Origin: Pseudomonas sp. PD9R
GTDB lineage: Bacteria; Pseudomonadota; Gammaproteobacteria; Pseudomonadales; Pseudomonadaceae
Length of the DNA stretch: 64,000 nt
Assembly: GCF_019200975.1 (NCBI RefSeq)
Contig: NZ_JAHTMR010000004.1
Location: 124,001 to 188,000 of the forward strand
Direction of reading: 5' to 3'
Part shown: positions 1 through 7,706 of the stretch, piece after piece
Layout: the number at the start of each line of letters is the position of its first letter
How positions within the stretch are numbered: the first letter of the stretch is position 1
Position numbers and translations under genes: made by a program
Notes under the pieces: generated by a model
Databases searched by the model: none
Told to the model about the DNA's origin: nothing
What the model saw: only the letters and a program-made list of their open reading frames with translations

Positions 1-1
1 A

Positions 2-217
2 ATGAGCACTCTATTTACCGTTGACCCGGAAGCTACCACCGAAACCCTGATGGTTTATCTGGTCGAAACCCTCGCCTCGGTGGATGTGATGGTCCATCAA
101 TTGGTGGATCACCTGGACGGCGGATCCCGCTATGCCCTGCTGGGCATCTCAAACAGCATCATGGTCGCGGAAATCACAGCCAACCGCGTACTCGATCAAA
201 TCGATCCACCCGAGTAA
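2..217 (+). CDS. DUF6124 family small protein, C-terminal part
   Basis: The 71 visible residues match the C-terminal half of DUF6124, a small Pseudomonas family of unknown function. The 'LFTVDPEA..ETL' opening, 'ETLASVDVM' and the closing 'ANRVLDQI' are typical. Family members are usually about 100-120 residues, so the true start probably lies before the window and the ATG at position 2 is an internal Met. A REP palindrome follows 4 bp after the stop. No function can be inferred. Confidence 0.7.
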   Translation: MSTLFTVDPEATTETLMVYLVETLASVDVMVHQLVDHLDGGSRYALLGISNSIMVAEITANRVLDQIDPPE

Positions 218-221
218 AAAA

Positions 222-309
222 CCTGTAGGAGCTGCCGCAGGCTGCGATCTTTTGATGTTGTTTTTAAGATTAAGATCAAGAGATCGCAGCCTGCGGCAGC
301 TCCTACAGG
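222..309. repeat. REP-type long palindrome (GCAGGCTGCGATC family)
   Basis: The arms CCTGTAGGAGCTGCCGCAGG... and its complement are separated by an AT-rich loop around 253-277, so the whole 88 bp can fold into one long hairpin. A closely related copy lies at 21937-22050. Such elements are widespread between Pseudomonas genes and can act as transcript ends or mRNA stabilisers. It sits directly after the DUF6124 gene. Confidence 0.85.
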
Positions 310-425
310 GTTAAAGAAACTACCTAGAACGCTAGGGTAATCACCGTTCGCGAAGGGGATCGTCTCAATATCTCAAGCTCAACTTCCTGCCTTACGCTGA
401 GCACCAAAAACTGGGGGAGTGCGCT

Positions 426-1049
426 ATGCGGTTGTTTGAGTTGATCACCTTTACGGTACGGGTTCGCACCGTTGCGGATGCGCTGAAACGTATTGAGACG
501 GCACTCGCCGCGCCCGAGGTCGGTGGCACGCTGATGGGTTGCTGGGCCTCGGAAATCGGCCAGCTCAATCAGATTGCCGTGTTGCGCGGCTATGACGATG
601 AAGGCCTGCGCCAAGCCGAGCGCGAGCGGTTTCTGTTGGACGGCCAGGCATTCGGCATCAACGAATTCATCACCGATCTGCGGATTGAAAACTACAGCCT
701 GTTTCCCTTCCTCAAACCCTTGAGCGCCGGCAAGCACGGGCCGTTCTACGAGTTGCGCGTGTACGACCTGGTCAGTTCCGGGCTGCAACCGACGCTGGAT
801 GGCTGGAACCGAGCGGTAGAACCGCGCACCGCCGAGCAGTACTCGCCGGTGTACGCCGCGTTTTATGCCACCGACGGAGCCTTGCCGCGTTACCTGCACA
901 TATGGCCGTGGACGATGCTGGAACAGCGCCTGCAAGTACGGACCCAAGCCGTGACGGACGGTGTCTGGCCACCCGAAAACTCCGGCCCGCAACTGCGCGA
1001 CATGCGCTCGACGATTTACCTGCCAGCGGGATTTTCGCCGTTGCAATGA
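426..1049 (+). CDS. NIPSNAP family protein
   Basis: This 207-residue soluble protein resembles the NIPSNAP family (dimeric alpha-beta barrel fold). It has two related halves, one around residues 1-100 ('LFELITFTVRVRTVADALKRIE') and one from about 105 ('FYELRVYDLVSSGLQPTLDGW'), and a 'YLHIWPW..LEQRL' segment typical of the family. The ATG at 426 has a good ribosome site (GGGGGAG, about 8 bp upstream). It precedes the AraC-type operator and the oxidoreductase operon. NIPSNAP genes often accompany catabolic oxidoreductases, but no reaction is established. Whether it belongs to the downstream operon is unclear, because the operator lies after its stop. Confidence 0.7.
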   Translation: MRLFELITFTVRVRTVADALKRIETALAAPEVGGTLMGCWASEIGQLNQIAVLRGYDDEGLRQAERERFLLDGQAFGINEFITDLRIENYSLFPFLKPLSAGKHGPFYELRVYDLVSSGLQPTLDGWNRAVEPRTAEQYSPVYAAFYATDGALPRYLHIWPWTMLEQRLQVRTQAVTDGVWPPENSGPQLRDMRSTIYLPAGFSPLQ

Positions 1050-1060
1050 CCGCAGCCCGT

Positions 1061-1101
1061 GTCATGAAATGAAAAGCGGTTGTCGTCTGATGAGAAGCGA
1101 T
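1061..1101 (+). promoter_or_regulatory. Predicted AraC-family operator (two 20-bp direct repeats, 21-bp phase)
   Basis: GTCATGAAATGAAAAGCGGT (1061-1080) is followed by GTCGTCTGATGAGAAGCGAT (1082-1101). Fourteen of 20 positions agree, and the repeats are exactly 21 bp apart, two DNA turns, as AraC/XylS-type regulators usually require. The pair ends 80 bp before the quinone oxidoreductase ATG. The same sequence and phase recur at 8902-8942. The regulator encoded at 7707-8762 is the obvious candidate to bind here (inference). Confidence 0.65.
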
Positions 1102-1180
1102 CAGTCGGCCCGAGTCCTACAGTCCAATCAGCATAAATCGGCGCTGGACGCCATATAAAAGCAGATTGGAGAAAACAGGC

Positions 1181-2161
1181 ATGGCCAAAGCCATACGCTT
1201 CTACGAATCCGGTGGTCCCGAAGTTCTTCGCTATGAAGACGTTGAAGTGGGCGAACCGGGCCCGGGTCAGGTTCGTCTACGTCACGTGGCTGTCGGCCTG
1301 AACTATGCCGACACCTACTTTCGCAACGGCACCTATCCGATCCCGCTGCCCAACGGCATGGGCGTCGAGGCGTCCGGTGTGGTGCAGGCGATCGGCGAGG
1401 GCGTGACCAACGTCGCGGTCGGTGATCGCGTCACCTACACCGGTTTTCTCAATACCCTGGGTGCCTACAGCACCGAGCGTCTGATCCCGGCCGAACCGCT
1501 GATCAAACTACCAGAAACCATCGGTTTCGAAACCGCTGCGGCCATGACCATGCGCGGGCTCACGGCATCGTACCTGATGCGCCGCATTTACCCGTTCAAG
1601 GCCGGTGACAGCATCTTGCTGCACGCTGCAGCCGGCGGTGTCGGCCTGATCGTTTCGCAGTGGGCCAAGCTGCTCGGCCTGACGGTCATTGGCACCGTGT
1701 CCACCGATGCCAAAGGTGAAATCGCGCGGGCCCACGGTTGCGACCACGTCATCAACTACAGCCACGAAGATGTTGCCAAGCGCGTTCGCGAATTGACCGA
1801 CGGTGTCGGCGTCAATGTGGTGTTCGACAGCGTCGGCAAGAACACCTTCATGGGTTCTTTGGATTCGCTCAAGCGCCGTGGGCTGATGGTGTGTGTCGGC
1901 ACCGCTTCCGGCCCGATCCCGCCATTCGACCCGGTGCTGCTGGCGATGAAAGGCTCGCTGCACCTGACCCGTCCGGCGCTGGCCGACTACATCGCCGACC
2001 CTGCGGAGAAAGCGGCCCTGGCCGGCGAGTTGTTCGATCACGTCGGCAGTGGCCGGATCAAGATCGAGATCAATCAGCACTACGCCTTGCAGGACGCCGT
2101 GCAAGCCCACCGAGACCTGGAGTCGCGCAAGACCACGGGCTCGTCGATTTTCGTCATTTAA
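1181..2161 (+). CDS. Quinone oxidoreductase-like medium-chain dehydrogenase (zinc-free MDR)
   Basis: This 326-residue MDR-superfamily NADPH:quinone reductase-type enzyme has an N-terminal GroES-like domain ('PGPGQVRLRHVAVGLNYADTYFRNG') and an NADPH-binding Rossmann segment 'HAAAGGVGLIVSQWAKLLG' near residue 150. The zinc ligands of alcohol dehydrogenases are absent. ATG 1181 is preferred over an in-frame TTG at 1166 because TTGGAG lies just upstream at the right distance. It is the first gene after the AraC-type operator, 14 bp before the dioxygenase gene. It may reduce an enone or quinone intermediate; the substrate cannot be read from the sequence. Confidence 0.85.
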   Translation: MAKAIRFYESGGPEVLRYEDVEVGEPGPGQVRLRHVAVGLNYADTYFRNGTYPIPLPNGMGVEASGVVQAIGEGVTNVAVGDRVTYTGFLNTLGAYSTERLIPAEPLIKLPETIGFETAAAMTMRGLTASYLMRRIYPFKAGDSILLHAAAGGVGLIVSQWAKLLGLTVIGTVSTDAKGEIARAHGCDHVINYSHEDVAKRVRELTDGVGVNVVFDSVGKNTFMGSLDSLKRRGLMVCVGTASGPIPPFDPVLLAMKGSLHLTRPALADYIADPAEKAALAGELFDHVGSGRIKIEINQHYALQDAVQAHRDLESRKTTGSSIFVI

Positions 2162-2175
2162 GGAAATCACCCGCC

Positions 2176-3024
2176 ATGAAAGTCGAACAATTGACCAGCA
2201 CCATCGGCGCGGAACTGATCGGCGTCAACCTCGCCGATGCCGTCCATGACGACGGTCTTTTCGCCGAGATTCGTGCCCAGTTGCTCACGCATCGAGTGGT
2301 GTTCCTGCGCGATCAGGACATTACCCGTGCCGAGCACGTGGCCTTCGCTCGCCGCTTTGGCGAGCTGGAGGATCACCCGGTGGCCGGCAGCGATCCGGAG
2401 CACCCGGGGCTGGTGCGCATCTACAAGAACCCCGACCAGCCGATGGACCGCTATGAAAACGCCTGGCACACCGACGCCACTTGGCGTGAAGCGCCACCGA
2501 TGGGCTGCGTACTGCGGTGCGTGGAGTGCCCGCCAGTGGGTGGCGACACCATGTGGGTGAACATGGTCGAGGCTTACAAGCATTTACCCGAAGACGTGAA
2601 GGTGAAAATCGCCGACCTGCGCGCCCGGCACAGCATCGAGGCCAGTTTTGGTGCGGCGATGCCGATCGAAAAACGCCTGGGTCTCAAGGCCATGTACCCG
2701 GACGCCGAACACCCGGTGGTGCGCACTCACCCGGAAACTGGCGAGAAGGTGCTGTTCGTCAATGCCTTCACCACCCACTTGAGCAACTACCACACCCCCG
2801 ATCGCGTGCGTTTCGGCCAGGACGCCAACCCTGGCGCCGGCGAGCTGCTGCGCTACCTGATCAGCCAGGCATACATCCCTGAGTATCAGGTGCGCTGGCG
2901 CTGGAAGCCCGACAGCATTGCGATCTGGGACAACCGCAGCACCCAGCACTACGCGGTCATGGATTACCCGGCGTGCCATCGCAAGATGGAACGCGCCGGC
3001 ATCATCGGTGAAAAGACCTACTGA
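2176..3024 (+). CDS. TauD/TfdA family 2-oxoglutarate-dependent dioxygenase
   Basis: This 282-residue Fe(II)/2-oxoglutarate dioxygenase carries the facial-triad motif HTDATW (His98, Asp100), a distal His in 'NRSTQHYAV' (about 258), and a C-terminal Arg near 269-273 for 2-oxoglutarate. The family hydroxylates carbons next to a sulfonate, sulfate ester, ether or carboxylate and releases the leaving group. TauD (taurine), AtsK (alkyl sulfates) and TfdA (2,4-D) are known members; which substrate applies here is not visible. An AGGAAA ribosome site precedes ATG 2176. A YeiH-type putative sulfate exporter in the same gene run makes a sulfur leaving group attractive. Confidence 0.87.
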   Translation: MKVEQLTSTIGAELIGVNLADAVHDDGLFAEIRAQLLTHRVVFLRDQDITRAEHVAFARRFGELEDHPVAGSDPEHPGLVRIYKNPDQPMDRYENAWHTDATWREAPPMGCVLRCVECPPVGGDTMWVNMVEAYKHLPEDVKVKIADLRARHSIEASFGAAMPIEKRLGLKAMYPDAEHPVVRTHPETGEKVLFVNAFTTHLSNYHTPDRVRFGQDANPGAGELLRYLISQAYIPEYQVRWRWKPDSIAIWDNRSTQHYAVMDYPACHRKMERAGIIGEKTY

Positions 3025-3114
3025 TCACCCGACCGAACCGCCCTGATTGACGCATTGATTCTCCCGCCCAGGCCCACGACGCCGGGTGGACAAACATAAT
3101 AAAAGGAGTACTTC

Positions 3115-4167
3115 ATGCAATTCTTCGACGATTCCCTGCACCCCGAAAACATGGAAAAGGTGGTGATCACCGTCGCCCCGTACGGCCCTGAGTGGATGCC
3201 GGAAGACTTCCCCGAAGACATCCCGCTGACCATGGATGAACAGGTGCAAAAGGCGGTCGAATGCTACGAGGCCGGCGCTACCGTATTGCACCTGCACGTG
3301 CGTGAACTCGACGGCAAGGGTTCCAAGCGCCTGTCCAAGTTCAACGAGCTGATTGCCGGTGTGCGTGAAGCGGTGCCGGACATGATCATCCAGGTCGGCG
3401 GCTCGATTTCCTTTGCCCCGGAAAGCGACGGCGAAGCCGCCAAATGGCTGAGCGATGACACCCGCCACATGCTGGCTGAACTGACGCCAAAACCCGATCA
3501 AGTCACCGTGGCGATCAATACCACGCAGATGAACATCATGGAGCTGCTCTATCCGGAATACCTGGAAGGCACGTCCCTGGACAACCCGGCGATTCACGCA
3601 GCCTACAGCGAGATGACCGTACCGGCCGGCCCGGCCTGGGTCGAAGAACACCTCAAGCGTTTGATGGCCAACGGCATCCAGCCGCACTTCCAATTGACCG
3701 GCATGCATGCGCTGGAAACCCTGCAACGCCTGGTGCGCAAAGGCGTCTACAAAGGCCCGTTGAACCTGACCTGGATCGGCATCGGCGGTGGTTTTGACGG
3801 TCCGAACCCGTTCAACTTTTTCAACTTCATCCACCGCGTGCCGGACGGTTGCACCTTGACCTCCGAGTCGCTGCTCAAGAACGTATTGCCGTTCAACACC
3901 ATGGCGCTGGCCATGGGGCTGCACCCACGGGTGGGCAACGAAGACACGATCATCGATCACCACGGCAAGCGCTTTGGCTCCGTGCAGCAGATCGAGCAGA
4001 CCGTGCGGGTGGCCCATGAACTGGGTCGCGAAATCGCCACCGGCAAGGAAGCTCGCGAAATCTATCGCATCGGCGTGGAATACCAAACTATCGAAGAAAC
4101 GTTGCTGGCCAATGGCATGGCCCCCAACCGCAAGGCCGGACAAAAAGGTGTCCCGCAACGCGGCTGA
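3115..4167 (+). CDS. BKACE-type beta-keto acid cleavage enzyme (DUF849)
   Basis: This 350-residue protein belongs to the DUF849/BKACE family (Kce, 3-dehydrocarnitine cleavage and relatives). These Zn enzymes transfer the acyl part of acetyl-CoA to a beta-keto acid, giving acetoacetyl-CoA plus an amino- or other acid. The metal-binding HLHVR motif lies at about residues 59-63 after 'CYEAGATVL'. Other family segments are 'IIQVGGSIS', 'HFQLTGMHALETL' and 'IGIGGGFDG'. It is longer than the usual 270-310 residues. ATG 3115 has an AAAAGGAG site. Reaction class is inferred; the keto acid is unknown. Confidence 0.8.
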   Translation: MQFFDDSLHPENMEKVVITVAPYGPEWMPEDFPEDIPLTMDEQVQKAVECYEAGATVLHLHVRELDGKGSKRLSKFNELIAGVREAVPDMIIQVGGSISFAPESDGEAAKWLSDDTRHMLAELTPKPDQVTVAINTTQMNIMELLYPEYLEGTSLDNPAIHAAYSEMTVPAGPAWVEEHLKRLMANGIQPHFQLTGMHALETLQRLVRKGVYKGPLNLTWIGIGGGFDGPNPFNFFNFIHRVPDGCTLTSESLLKNVLPFNTMALAMGLHPRVGNEDTIIDHHGKRFGSVQQIEQTVRVAHELGREIATGKEAREIYRIGVEYQTIEETLLANGMAPNRKAGQKGVPQRG

Positions 4168-4261
4168 TCGCTGGCAAGGGCGGGCGGGGAGATGACTCCG
4201 CGCCCGCTGCATGGCAACACGCTCGATAACAATAAATAAAACAAAGCTTCGAGGAGGCTAC

Positions 4262-5581
4262 ATGGCCTTTCACCCCATTGCTGCAGACGATGACGACGGT
4301 GCCGTCGGCGTTGCGCGCAAATACGCCTGGATAGTCTTCGCACTGACGTTCGGTCTGCTGATTTCCGATTACATGTCGCGCCAGGTGCTAAACGCAGTGT
4401 TTCCATTGCTCAAGAGCGAATGGTCCTTGAGCGATGGCCAACTCGGCCTGCTCAGCGGCATCGTTGCCTTGATGGTCGGCCTGCTGACGATTCCCCTGTC
4501 GTTGATGGCTGACCGCTTCGGTCGGGTTAAAAGCCTGGCGTTCATGGCACTGTTGTGGAGCCTGGCGACCCTGGGCTGTTCATTGGCGCAGGACTACCCG
4601 CAGATGTTCATTGCCCGCTTTATGGTGGGCGTTGGCGAGGCCGCTTATGGCAGCGTCGGTATCGCGGTAGTGATTTCCGTTTTTCCCAAACACATGCGTG
4701 CCACGCTGGCCAGCGCCTTCATGGCGGGCGGTATGTTCGGCTCGGTGTTGGGCATGGCCCTTGGCGGTGCCATTGCGGCGAAGCTCGGTTGGCGCTGGTC
4801 GTTCGCCGGCATGGCGCTGTTTGGTCTGCTGCTGGCGGTGCTGTATCCGATTATCGTCAAGGAAGCACGCATTGCTCCGAAGCGCGTCGCGGGCAAAACC
4901 GCAGCAGCGGTCAAGCATCCGTTGCGCACGTTGTTTTCCAGCCGCTCGGTGATCGCGACGTACATCGGCAGTGGTTTGCAGCTATTCGTTGGCGGGACAG
5001 TGATCGTCTGGATGCCCAGCTACCTGAATCGCTACTACGACATGGGAACGGACAAAGCCGGGGGGATGGCGGCGATCATCGTGCTGTGCAGCGGTGCCGG
5101 GATGATCCTGTGCGGCATGCTCAGCGATCGTTTGTGCCGCCCATCACCGGAACGCAAGGTCGCCTTGGCCATCGCCTATTGCCTGGGCAGTTGCGTGCTG
5201 CTGTCACTGGCCTTCGCCTTGCCGGCCGGGCCTGCGCAATTGGCGCTGATCTGCCTGGGCATGCTGGTTGCCGCCGGCACCACGGGGCCAGCCGGTGCCA
5301 TGGTTGCCAACTTGACCCATTACTCGGTTCACGGCACGGCTTTCGCCACGTTGACCCTGGCCAACAACATGCTTGGGCTGGCTCCCGGCCCGTTCATCAC
5401 TGGCCGGGTGTCCGATCTGATCGGCCTGCACGGGGCTTTTCAACTGGTGCCCCTGGTCAGCGTCGCTGCGGCGGGCGTGTTCTTTTATGCCATGTGCCAT
5501 TACCACAAGGACATTGCTCGCTTGAACGGCGAGCCTGTCAATGACACGCCGGATTTAACTCCGTGCGAGGTGAAATCGTGA
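4262..5581 (+). CDS. MFS transporter
   Basis: This 439-residue inner-membrane permease has about twelve hydrophobic segments. The loop-2/3 signature reads 'LMADRFGRVKSLAF', with a related 'GMLSDRLCRPSPERK' after the sixth helix. GAGGAGG at 4251-4257 fixes ATG 4262 as the start; an upstream in-frame ATG at 4211 lacks one. Its stop overlaps the next gene's GTG by four bases, so translation is probably coupled. It likely imports the substrate, or exports a product, of the surrounding pathway. Substrate unknown. Confidence 0.87.
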   Translation: MAFHPIAADDDDGAVGVARKYAWIVFALTFGLLISDYMSRQVLNAVFPLLKSEWSLSDGQLGLLSGIVALMVGLLTIPLSLMADRFGRVKSLAFMALLWSLATLGCSLAQDYPQMFIARFMVGVGEAAYGSVGIAVVISVFPKHMRATLASAFMAGGMFGSVLGMALGGAIAAKLGWRWSFAGMALFGLLLAVLYPIIVKEARIAPKRVAGKTAAAVKHPLRTLFSSRSVIATYIGSGLQLFVGGTVIVWMPSYLNRYYDMGTDKAGGMAAIIVLCSGAGMILCGMLSDRLCRPSPERKVALAIAYCLGSCVLLSLAFALPAGPAQLALICLGMLVAAGTTGPAGAMVANLTHYSVHGTAFATLTLANNMLGLAPGPFITGRVSDLIGLHGAFQLVPLVSVAAAGVFFYAMCHYHKDIARLNGEPVNDTPDLTPCEVKS

Positions 5582-6240
5582 GTCTGCGTTTGCGTATCGA
5601 TGTGTATTTTGACTTCATCTGCCCGTGGTGCCTGATTGGCAAACGCCAATTAGAAATAGCCCGGGAGCTACTGCGCGCTGAGCAGCCCGATGTACAGATC
5701 AGCACCGTGTGGCATGGCGTGCAATTGTTGCCAGAGCTGCCGGTGAAGGGTGAACCCTTCTCGCAGTTTTACCTCAAGCGTCTGGGCAATGCCGATGCGG
5801 TGCACATGCGTCAGGCACAAGTGCAACAGGCGGCCGCCGGTGTCGGGCTGGCTATCGACCTGAGCGGCATTGCCACCATGCCCAACACGGCCGATGCCCA
5901 TCGCCTGCTGGAACGTATCAACCTGCTGGGCAATTCGGAGCAGATCGACGCCTTGCTCGAACGGCTGTTCGCGGCCTACTTCCAGTACGGAGAAGACCTG
6001 GGTTGCCGCGAAACCTTGATCGCCATCGCCCAATCGTGCGGTTTCGACGCTGGCGCGGTGGCTGACTGCCTGCATGACGATGGCCGGCCTTTTGTTGGCA
6101 ACCCCGGTCCTGTCAGCGGCGTGCCATGTTTTCAATTCGACCGTCAGTTGAAGGTGCTGGGGGCGCAGCCTGCCGAAGCGCTGTTGGGCGCCATGCGCGA
6201 AACACTGCTCGAAAAGCAGCGCGAGCGACAACCGGCATGA
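5578..6240 (+). CDS. DsbA family oxidoreductase (FrnE/HCCA isomerase-like)
   Basis: This 220-residue cytoplasmic thioredoxin-fold protein has an active site CPWC at residues 15-18 in 'YFDFICPWCLIGKRQLE', typical of the DsbA/FrnE branch, and a helical insertion. The start is GTG 5578, overlapping the upstream stop (GTGA), with a GAGGTGA site at 5567-5573. There is no signal peptide, so it probably acts in the cytoplasm. Family members include polyketide-associated FrnE and 2-hydroxychromene-2-carboxylate isomerase. Roles in thiol or glutathione chemistry of a pathway intermediate are possible. Confidence 0.82.
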   Translation: MSLRLRIDVYFDFICPWCLIGKRQLEIARELLRAEQPDVQISTVWHGVQLLPELPVKGEPFSQFYLKRLGNADAVHMRQAQVQQAAAGVGLAIDLSGIATMPNTADAHRLLERINLLGNSEQIDALLERLFAAYFQYGEDLGCRETLIAIAQSCGFDAGAVADCLHDDGRPFVGNPGPVSGVPCFQFDRQLKVLGAQPAEALLGAMRETLLEKQRERQPA

Positions 6241-6563
6241 GTGTGCGTGTTCCTGTGCCTGCCGGAAAATTACCGCAGGCAGGCAGCCGTGCGCTGTTCG
6301 AATTCGATGACAAAAGCATTGCGCTGTTCAACGTCGACGGTCAGGTCTTCGCCATCGATGACAGCTGCCCACACCAAGGCTCATCGCTGTGCGGCGGCCG
6401 TCTCGACGGGCGGGTGATCCAGTGTTGTGCCCATGGCCTGCGCTTTGATCTGGCCAGCGGTTACTTGCTCAATTCAAACAAACTCAAGGTCGCCAATTAC
6501 CCGGTCGAAGTCGTCGACGGCCAGGCATTTATCGTGATCGTTCCCGAGGAGTCCGCGCCATGA
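6237..6563 (+). CDS. Rieske [2Fe-2S] ferredoxin-like protein
   Basis: This 108-residue stand-alone Rieske domain has CPH (Cys44, His46) and CCAH (Cys63, His66), giving the C-x-H ... C-x2-H ligands. It resembles NirD-like or dioxygenase-ferredoxin subunits. ATG 6237 overlaps the preceding stop as ATGA, and its own stop overlaps the next ATG the same way. No partner Rieske oxygenase lies nearby, so its electron donor and acceptor are unclear. It may serve an enzyme encoded elsewhere or act as a redox sensor. Confidence 0.88.
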   Translation: MSVRVPVPAGKLPQAGSRALFEFDDKSIALFNVDGQVFAIDDSCPHQGSSLCGGRLDGRVIQCCAHGLRFDLASGYLLNSNKLKVANYPVEVVDGQAFIVIVPEESAP

Positions 6564-7570
6564 GCGCCATTGCTCTCACCCATATCAACAGCCGAGTGCG
6601 CGATCTGGCACCTGGTTTTGTCGTCAGCCTGATCGTTGCGGCGGCGGCGAGTTTTCTCTCCGAACACTACGGTGCGCCGGTCATGCTGTTCGCCTTGCTG
6701 CTGGGCATGGCGCTGAATTTTCTCAGTGCGGACAGTCGTTGCAAGGCCGGCATCGAATTCACCGCGCGCAGCGTGCTGCGTATCGGTGTGGCGCTGCTGG
6801 GGATGCGCATTACCCTGGAACAGATCGTCGGGCTGGGCTGGAAACCCTTGGCCATGGTAGTGATTCTGGTGGTGGTGACCATTGGTGTCTCGGTGGTAGC
6901 GGCTAAAGCGCTGGGCTTCTCGCGTCTGTTCGGCATGCTCACCGGTGGCGCCACTGCGATCTGCGGTGCCTCGGCGGCGTTGGCGTTGGCAGCGGCGCTG
7001 CCTAATCACCCGCAGAAGGAACGAGCGACATTGTTCACGGTGATCGGTGTTTCGGCATTGTCGACTGCAGCGATGATCCTGTATCCGATGATTGCCAAAT
7101 GGCTGGAACTGTCGCCACAAATCGCCGGGATGTTCCTCGGTGGAACCATTCACGATGTGGCGCAGGTGGTCGGCGCGGGTTACAGCCTGTCGACCGAGAC
7201 GGGCGACACCGCCACGGTGGTCAAGTTGATGCGGGTGGCGATGCTGTTGCCGGTGATTGTCTGCGCCACGCTGGTCACCCGCATGAACGGTGCAGATCCG
7301 ACCGGCAAGCGCCCGCCATTGTTGCCCTGGTTTGCCGTGGGTTTCCTGGTGCTCGCCTGCATCAACAGCACCGGCTGGATTGCACCCGTCGTACAAGGCT
7401 CGATTAACGAGTTGTCGCGCTGGTGCCTGGTGATTTCGATCAGCGCCCTGGGCATGAAAACCCAGCTCAAGGAACTGGCCTCCGTTGGCATCAAGCCGAT
7501 CCTGCTGATGATTGGGGAAACCGTGTTTCTCGCCGTACTTGTGTTGCTGATGCTGCACTGGGGGATGTAG
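6560..7570 (+). CDS. YeiH family putative sulfate exporter (UPF0324/PSE)
   Basis: This 336-residue integral membrane protein of about ten segments matches the YeiH/UPF0324 family, including 'LRIGVALLGMRITLEQI', 'GGATAICGASAALALAAALP', 'GGTIHDVAQVVGAGYS' and 'ISALGMKTQLKEL'. The family (TC 2.A.98, putative sulfate exporters) includes members found in sulfonate-degrading operons. It is the last gene of the run, translationally coupled to the Rieske gene by ATGA and followed by a terminator. It suggests that an inorganic sulfur anion is produced by the operon (inference). Confidence 0.88.
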   Translation: MSAIALTHINSRVRDLAPGFVVSLIVAAAASFLSEHYGAPVMLFALLLGMALNFLSADSRCKAGIEFTARSVLRIGVALLGMRITLEQIVGLGWKPLAMVVILVVVTIGVSVVAAKALGFSRLFGMLTGGATAICGASAALALAAALPNHPQKERATLFTVIGVSALSTAAMILYPMIAKWLELSPQIAGMFLGGTIHDVAQVVGAGYSLSTETGDTATVVKLMRVAMLLPVIVCATLVTRMNGADPTGKRPPLLPWFAVGFLVLACINSTGWIAPVVQGSINELSRWCLVISISALGMKTQLKELASVGIKPILLMIGETVFLAVLVLLMLHWGM

Positions 7571-7665
7571 ACCCGGTTGCATGCAGCAACGCGCAAGCAG
7601 CGCTGCAGCGTGTTCACTCCGACTCGATGCAACGCACACCGGAGCCAAAAGCACCGGTTTTTATG

Positions 7666-7697
7666 CGGCGACTGTACCAGCAGTCGCCGTTTTTTTT
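7666..7697 (+). terminator. Rho-independent terminator after the yeiH-like gene
   Basis: A perfect 9-bp stem, CGGCGACTG / CAGTCGCCG (7666-7674 and 7681-7689), has a 6-nt loop and is followed by eight T. It lies about 96 bp after the yeiH-like stop and just before the convergent araC stop. It reads well on + and ends the first arm of the regulon. Confidence 0.88.
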
Positions 7698-7706
7698 GCT
7701 GCGAAT

